Below, piece by piece: positions 59,982 to 64,000 of a DNA stretch of 64,000 nucleotides. The notes under the pieces are model-generated. The model was given only the letters and a program-made list of their open reading frames with translations. It was not told where the DNA came from and searched no databases. Position numbers and translations under genes: made by a program. The DNA lies in assembly GCA_017614995.1 (NCBI GenBank), contig JAGAAX010000039.1, forward strand, positions 1 to 64,000, in the 5' to 3' direction. Source of the DNA: Spirochaetaceae bacterium. Its GTDB lineage: Bacteria; Spirochaetota; Spirochaetia; Treponematales; Treponemataceae. Within the stretch, counting starts at the first letter, position 1; the number at the start of each line of letters is the position of its first letter.

Positions 59982-60815
59982 ATGATTTCTCCAGACAAGC
60001 TCTTTCAAATTGAAGGCGGACAGCGCAGGCGGAAACTTGCGCTGTGTTTCGGCGCGCTTGAACGCGATATTGCAGGCACAGCCGAAGCAGGCTGTATCTA
60101 CGACATTAAGACAATGCCGCGGGCAGAATACACCAAAAAGCTTGCCGCCGTTCTTCTTAAAGACCCGCAGATAAGCCAAGCCGCAAAAGACGAGATAAAT
60201 GCGCTTATAAATGCAGAACCCTTTGACGAGCGGCGGCTCTGCAACACTGCGCGCAACCACCTTCTTGCCGTAATCGGCACATTACCTGCCGAATGGGATT
60301 TAATCATTGCTCCGCATAATGCACCTCGCGACGAAAACGGTGCGCTTCTTGCACGCAATTTCTATGACGGTGTACAGGTTTTCGCTGAAGACATACGCTC
60401 GCCTTTTAATTTAGGCTCTATTTTCAGAAGCGCGGAAGCATTCGGCGCAGAAAAAGTGCTGCTCTCGCCTTTCTGCACAGACCCTGCCCACCCGCGCGCA
60501 GTCCGTTCCGCAATGGGCTGCATTGAGTCTATTCCCTGGGAAAGAACTTCTTTAGACGATTTGCCGGACGATATTCCGGTTTTTGCACTTGAAACCGGCG
60601 GAACATCAATAGATGAATTTGTTTTTCCAAAAAAAGGCATTGTCATTCTTGGGTCAGAAGAGCTTGGGTGCAGCCCAAAAGCGCTTGAGAGAGCAACTTA
60701 CGGCTGCGTCACAATTCCAATGACGGGCATAAAAGCTTCTATTAATGTGGGCGTTGCTTTTGGTGTTCTTATGAGCTTCTGGACACAGAAATTAAGGCTT
60801 GACCAATGCAGGTAA
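59982..60815 (+). CDS. TrmH/SpoU-family RNA 2'-O-methyltransferase
   Basis: This is a 277-residue protein. The N-terminal 100 residues are not typical of known SpoU extensions. The C-terminal SPOUT domain has the three motifs: DIRSPFNLGSIFRSAEAFG, ILGSEELGCSP and IPMTGIKASINVGVAFGVL. The target RNA is unknown. Its ATG directly follows the upstream stop, and it overlaps the ATP-grasp gene by 10 bp, so translation of all three is likely coupled. Confidence 0.88.
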   Translation: MISPDKLFQIEGGQRRRKLALCFGALERDIAGTAEAGCIYDIKTMPRAEYTKKLAAVLLKDPQISQAAKDEINALINAEPFDERRLCNTARNHLLAVIGTLPAEWDLIIAPHNAPRDENGALLARNFYDGVQVFAEDIRSPFNLGSIFRSAEAFGAEKVLLSPFCTDPAHPRAVRSAMGCIESIPWERTSLDDLPDDIPVFALETGGTSIDEFVFPKKGIVILGSEELGCSPKALERATYGCVTIPMTGIKASINVGVAFGVLMSFWTQKLRLDQCR

Positions 60816-62020
60816 CGCAAAAACCGGCGATCTTTGCTGCCGGCGCAACAGCCCTTTTCGGTTTAGACGAAATACGGCAAGCCCTTGAATCTTGCGGTTT
60901 TTGCGTCAGCTTTGTAGACGCGCCTTTTATGCGCCCTTTTGCTTCCGCAGAGGAAACCGAAGCCATTTCATTTTCAGCCGGAATAAAATGCCCCGGAAAC
61001 AGCTTTATTATTCCATTAACTGAATATTGGATTTCTTATTGCATTGCAAACGGCGGCGCGAGAATCAGCAGCCGGGCATTGTCGGCTTCGCGCTCAAAAG
61101 TCTTTCTCTACGATGTTCTTACTTCAAAAAATATTGACGTTCCCCAAAACTACGGCTCAAAAGACGAAGCCTTAGACGCTCTTAAAAGCGGAAAAAAAAT
61201 CATCGTTAAGCCGCAGGGGCTTCATTCAGGCTACGGCGTTGAAATTATTGAAAAAGCCGACCCTGCCCTTTTGGAAAAGCATTTTTTATGCGCAGGCACA
61301 ATTACGAACAAAGCCATGCGCATAATGCACATTGAAAACACAGGCGCAATGCTTTCTGAATTTATTGAAGGCACAGAATACAGCGCAGACTGCTTCTGCT
61401 TTAACGGAAGAAAAAGCCTCGTAAGGCTCTGCAAAAAAAACATAGTCTATATCAAGGGCAAGCCCTGCACCGCCACCTGCCAGATTGTCGAGCCTTCGCC
61501 AGAAATAAGCTCTGCCCTGCAAAGCTGGCTTGACGCGCTTTTTGACGGTTCTGACATTTCGTTTGCGCAGTTTGACTTTATAATAGACGGAAAAAACCGG
61601 ATTGTTCCAATTGATTTTGCATCGCGCATTGGCGGCGGAATGACCGAACTTTTGAAAGAGCTGCCATTCAATGTGTATGCGGCTTCTGTAAAAGAGGCTT
61701 CGGCTTCTAGCCTGAAAAAGCTTGAAACCGGCGCGTATTCTAAAATTTTTAGCGACAGCACTTTTGTGTCTGCACCGCTGACACAGCTCAATTATCTTTC
61801 AACCAAGAGCGGCTATATTGTAGACGACAACTTTCCGCTTTATGCCGGAAAGCAGATTATAAACAAACACAAGGGCGACTACGCTATTTCTAATCCTTCA
61901 AGCGTGCAGAGCCGCCTTGCCGTAGTTGTAGCACATTTGCCTGACAGCGAACTTCCGCAAGAGCTTTTAGATTCGCTTCTTCTGACAGAACCGTACATCG
62001 GTGGGAAAGATAAAGTTTAA
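60806..62020 (+). CDS. ATP-grasp domain protein of unknown substrate
   Basis: This is a 404-residue protein. A Rossmann-like N-terminal part precedes the ATP-grasp core: KKIIVKPQGLHSGYGVEII (lysine plus glycine-rich loop), MLSEFIEGTEYSADCFCFN, and FAQFDFIIDGKNRIVPIDF with SRIGGGMTELL. The final metal-binding motif reads IDFASRIGGG rather than the usual ExN, so metal binding may be altered. It resembles carbamoyl-phosphate-synthase-like ligases that join a carboxylate and an amine. The last 46 codons recur in the repeat at 63694-63857. Confidence 0.83.
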   Translation: MQVTQKPAIFAAGATALFGLDEIRQALESCGFCVSFVDAPFMRPFASAEETEAISFSAGIKCPGNSFIIPLTEYWISYCIANGGARISSRALSASRSKVFLYDVLTSKNIDVPQNYGSKDEALDALKSGKKIIVKPQGLHSGYGVEIIEKADPALLEKHFLCAGTITNKAMRIMHIENTGAMLSEFIEGTEYSADCFCFNGRKSLVRLCKKNIVYIKGKPCTATCQIVEPSPEISSALQSWLDALFDGSDISFAQFDFIIDGKNRIVPIDFASRIGGGMTELLKELPFNVYAASVKEASASSLKKLETGAYSKIFSDSTFVSAPLTQLNYLSTKSGYIVDDNFPLYAGKQIINKHKGDYAISNPSSVQSRLAVVVAHLPDSELPQELLDSLLLTEPYIGGKDKV

Positions 62021-62046
62021 AAGCATAAGCTCTGAAACATGCTCCC
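61883..62046. repeat. 164-bp direct repeat, copy 1 (3' end of the ATP-grasp gene)
   Basis: It begins GCTATTTCTAATCC and ends CATGCTCCC. Copy 2 is at 63694-63857, with exactly the same length and about 8 or 9 differences. Copy 1 covers the last codons and 26 bp past the stop. The copies bound the toxin-antitoxin island. Confidence 0.92.
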
Positions 62047-62116
62047 TATCACAAAATGAGCGGCTACAGGTAAAGATAGATAACAAAACACTTGAGATTA
62101 CGTAACTCTATGGCAG

Positions 62117-62519
62117 TTACGGTTTTAGCCAGTTTTCTATTTTAAGTCCGTCAATACGCCTGAAATGCTCTTCGTTGTTTGTTACTAGAACAGCATGATT
62201 TGTAATAGCGCTTGCACCTATGAAAATATCCGCATCTTCAATAAGTTTTCCTTATTCTACGGAGGACTGCATAAATTTGGGCTGCCTGCATAAAATCTGC
62301 ATCAGAAATTGGAATTACAGAAATATGTTTGCAAAAAATTTCAAAATAGTTCTGTAATCTTTTAGACTGACTGTAGAGAATTCCGCGCATAATTTCATAT
62401 TGGACTACATTTGAAATTGCAAATTCATTTTGAAAAAAGACGGAATCAAAATTTGCCACGACAGTTTCATTCCGTTCCAGTAAATAACTTACAATGTTTG
62501 TGTCGAGCATATAAAGCAT
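62117..62519 (-). pseudogene. vapC: VapC PIN-domain toxin, frameshifted
   Basis: The first frame begins MLYMLDTNIVSYLLERNE (first PIN aspartate), carries VVQYEIMRGIL (conserved Glu), and stops after RRIRKTY at 62238. The rest continues in another frame as GKLIEDADIFIGASAI (third acidic cluster), then HAVLVTNNEEHF, ending at 62117. The total of 403 bp equals 134 codons plus one extra base, so a single inserted base near 62258 accounts for the break. The truncated product lacks essential acidic residues and is probably inactive. It lies 1 nt after its antitoxin gene. Confidence 0.85.
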
Positions 62520-62520
62520 T

Positions 62521-62757
62521 TTAGAATCTTTCCTTAAAGTTGATGCGATGATTTCTGATGTCTTCAGCCTCTTCGTGCGTCATTGCTTCGAATATGCTGT
62601 GAAGTTCATTTAAGGCAGATTGTTTTTCCGTTGATATTTTTGTTCCATTAAAATCTTCGTCTAATGCGGTTATAACAAGACGCTGATTGGGGCGAAATCG
62701 AGATGTATCTTCTGCAACACATGTTGAACCGTCAAAATATCCGTTTACTGAAACCAT
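62521..62757 (-). CDS. vapB: VapB-type antitoxin
   Basis: This 78-residue protein begins MVSVNGYFDGSTCVAED, as in small antitoxins with an AbrB or Phd-like N-terminus. Its acidic C-terminus (LNELHSIFEAMTHEEAEDI) is the likely toxin-binding part. GGAGGTCGAT precedes the ATG at 62757; the GTG 12 nt earlier is not needed. It is intact although the toxin gene is broken, as expected from the order of decay in such modules. Confidence 0.8.
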   Translation of the reverse strand: MVSVNGYFDGSTCVAEDTSRFRPNQRLVITALDEDFNGTKISTEKQSALNELHSIFEAMTHEEAEDIRNHRINFKERF

Positions 62758-62770
62758 ATCGACCTCCACT

Positions 62771-62803
62771 CATGTATTATAACACATGCGATTTACATTG
62801 CAA
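62771..62803 (-). promoter_or_regulatory. Promoter and operator-like dyad of vapBC
   Basis: Minus strand: TTGCAA (62803-62798), 16-bp spacer, TATAAT (62781-62776). The dyad CATGT (62771-62775)/ACATG (62784-62788) covers the -10, the usual place for antitoxin autoregulation. Confidence 0.7.
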
Positions 62804-62980
62804 GCTTGAGATTGCCACAAAAGGTAAGGTCACTGAGCTTATTTCTGCCGTTTATAAGCCGAACCCTTCACCGGGGGAAGCCAAGCATAAAATTTAGCCA
62901 CGCATTTTCTCAAATTCACTGATTGTAAACACAACATAGCTTTACAATACACCATTCTTGTTTGCTCATACGGGAATTCC

Positions 62981-63010
62981 TTGACAAATATGGGATTTAT
63001 CACATATTAT
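62981..63010 (+). promoter_or_regulatory. Promoter of the higBA-like pair, with dyad
   Basis: TTGACA (62981-62986), 18-bp spacer, TATTAT (63005-63010). The dyad AATATG (62987-62992) and CATATT (63003-63008) sits in the spacer and overlaps the -10. The ATG at 63017 lies 6 bp after the -10, so the mRNA may be leaderless. The gap 62804-62980 upstream shows no gene. Confidence 0.7.
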
Positions 63011-63016
63011 TTTAGT

Positions 63017-63373
63017 ATGGATATGTACGACGTACTATTTTATGATTTACCAGACGGTTCAAAACCCGTTAAGGATTTTATGGACACACTTGATGCAAAA
63101 ATGTTTGTTAAAGTTGTAAGAACCATAGATATGCTTAAACAGGTTGGGCCTTCTATGCGGCTTCCATATTCAGAACACCTTGATGACGGAATTTTTGAGA
63201 TTCGTGTAAAACAAGGAACGAACATAACTCGTGTGTTGTATTTCTTCTTTGTGGGTAAAAAAATTATACTTACAAACGGTTTTGTTAAGAAAACACAGAA
63301 AACCCCAAAGAATGAATTAGCATTAGCCAAGAAGTATCGTGACGAATATAAGTCGCGAGGAGGAAAGAAATGA
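63017..63373 (+). CDS. higB: HigB/RelE-superfamily toxin (phage Gp49-like)
   Basis: This 118-residue protein has the Gp49-like pattern: YDLPDGSKPVKDFMDTLD, then IDMLKQVGPSMRLPYSEHLDDGIFEIRV, RVLYFFFVGKKIILTNGFVKKTQKTPKNEL and AKKYRDEY. Such toxins cleave mRNA in the ribosome. The start at 63017 (or 63023) has no Shine-Dalgarno; a TTG at 62981 is really the -35 of the promoter. It overlaps the antitoxin gene by 4 nt. Confidence 0.9.
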   Translation: MDMYDVLFYDLPDGSKPVKDFMDTLDAKMFVKVVRTIDMLKQVGPSMRLPYSEHLDDGIFEIRVKQGTNITRVLYFFFVGKKIILTNGFVKKTQKTPKNELALAKKYRDEYKSRGGKK

Positions 63374-63648
63374 CAGATTTTGATGAATATGTTGCAGAAA
63401 AACTTAAAGACCCTGAATTTAAAGCTGAATACGATGCTCTTGAACCTGAATATGCAATCATTCAAGCAATGATTGATGCACGCAAAGAAAGCGGTCTTAC
63501 CCAAAAAGAACTTGCTGAAAAAACTGGAATCAATCAGGCGGACATCAGTAAGCTTGAACGTGGAAATGCGAATCCCTCGCTTAGAACGCTTAAACGTCTT
63601 GCTGCTGGCATGGGGTGTACTCTCAAAGTTGAATTTGCAAGGATGTAG
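63370..63648 (+). CDS. higA: HigA-type XRE antitoxin
   Basis: This 92-residue protein has a C-terminal XRE helix-turn-helix (RKESGLTQKELAEKTGINQA, then DISKLERGNANPSLRTLKR) and an N-terminal helical part that should bind the toxin. The order toxin first, antitoxin second is that of higBA. GGAGG lies in the overlapping toxin 3' end. It would repress the shared promoter by binding the AATATG/CATATT dyad. Confidence 0.92.
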   Translation: MTDFDEYVAEKLKDPEFKAEYDALEPEYAIIQAMIDARKESGLTQKELAEKTGINQADISKLERGNANPSLRTLKRLAAGMGCTLKVEFARM

Positions 63649-63693
63649 CAACATAATCGTTAGTTCATCGGGAGAATTATTGATTCGATAAAT

Positions 63694-63857
63694 GCTATTT
63701 CTAATCCTTCAAGCGTGCAGAGCCGCCTTGCCGTAGTTGTAGCGCATTTGCCTGACACCGAACTTCCGCAAAAGCTTTTAGATTCGCTTCTTCTTGCAGA
63801 ACCGTACATCGGTGGGAAAGATAAAGCTTAAAACCATAAGCTCAGAAACATGCTCCC
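63694..63857. repeat. 164-bp direct repeat, copy 2 (ATP-grasp 3'-end fragment)
   Basis: It matches 61883-62046 base for base apart from about 8 or 9 changes. The frame is intact and reads AISNPSSVQSRLAVVVAHLP, then a stop, with a few changed residues compared with copy 1 (for example DTE for DSE). There is no start codon or ribosome binding site, so it is a gene fragment. Confidence 0.92.
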
Positions 63858-64000
63858 GGCGTGTTTGTGCCAAAGCCTCGCAGTGACTCCCTTTAGTGTC
63901 AAGGCGAGTTTTGTCCCGTCCTCGCCTGCTGAAACTTTTTGATATTATAATTTCATAATTTTTTGGATTGTCTTATCACAGATTTCTGAGACAGTTTTTA
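63858..64000. other. Non-coding end of window
   Basis: A small hairpin GGCGAG/CTCGCC lies near 63903-63926. An ATTATA near 63947 could be a -10 on the minus strand. No gene is evident in these 143 bp. Confidence 0.5.

Noticed and set aside
62703-62897. 64-codon plus-strand frame across the vapB promoter
   Set aside because: It runs through vapB antisense and its promoter and operator; no start signal and no family likeness.
1-64000. tRNA, rRNA, tmRNA and CRISPR arrays
   Set aside because: All intergenic gaps were read. No cloverleaf-like sequence ending in CCA, no rRNA stretch and no regularly spaced short repeats were seen.

Overview
The window looks like a chromosomal segment of a fermentative, motile spirochaete, most likely a host- or gut-associated Treponema. 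The reasons are a spirochaetal FlaB flagellin core protein behind a sigma-28-type promoter, FlgM, an archaeal/eukaryal-type PheS (a known spirochaete trait), [FeFe]-hydrogenase maturases, a cytoplasmic GH8 oligoxylanase-type enzyme, and many chemosensory and c-di-GMP-related proteins. The species is not determined. No rRNA, tRNA, CRISPR array or insertion-sequence transposase was seen.

Layout. 1-3.6 kb (minus): type I restriction-modification operon, hsdM, then an ORF6N/PLD-like gene, then hsdS (cut by the window edge). 3.6-9.2 kb (minus): redox block, NfnSL-type bifurcating transhydrogenase, then the hydrogenase set TM1266-like regulator, hydG, hydF. 9.3-16.1 kb: a secreted protein, a YchJ/SEC-C protein, rlmB, dtd (3' ends overlapping), and XPB helicase with its partner protein. 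16.2-18.3 kb: flaB and a GH8 enzyme. 18.4-21.5 kb: a secreted protein, an autoregulated TetR operon, and a frameshifted phospholipase-C-like gene. 21.7-25.5 kb (minus): an LplABC-type sugar ABC importer without its ATPase. 25.9-33.1 kb (plus): a near-complete shikimate/tyrosine operon, aroF-tyrA-aroB-aroA-aroC-(chorismate mutase/AroE/AroK fusion)-aroQ.

33.1-40.6 kb: a chemoreceptor and a 1516-residue hybrid kinase with a partner receiver. 40.7-45 kb (minus): PheS and three secreted proteins. Two of these transcription units share a 44-bp promoter-plus-hairpin element. 45.3-55.1 kb: acyl-CoA synthetase, EAL protein, MTA/SAH nucleosidase, a candidate small RNA, a zinc peptidase, a low-molecular-weight phosphatase, and TrkH/TrkA. 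55.2-57.2 kb: AT-rich accessory genes. 57.2-62.0 kb: zinc-ribbon membrane protein, rsmI, flgM, then a run of degenerate iron-ADH-like protein, SpoU methyltransferase and ATP-grasp protein. 62.0-63.9 kb: an island with a broken vapBC and a higBA-like pair, bounded by two 164-bp direct repeats of the ATP-grasp gene's 3' end.

The most unusual items are the island between direct repeats, the trifunctional aromatic fusion enzyme, the shared promoter/hairpin leader, a MITE-like repeat nested in a terminator loop, a possible anti-Shine-Dalgarno small RNA, and several promoters that would give leaderless mRNAs. All functional calls rest on reading the sequence and recognising families; no database search was run.
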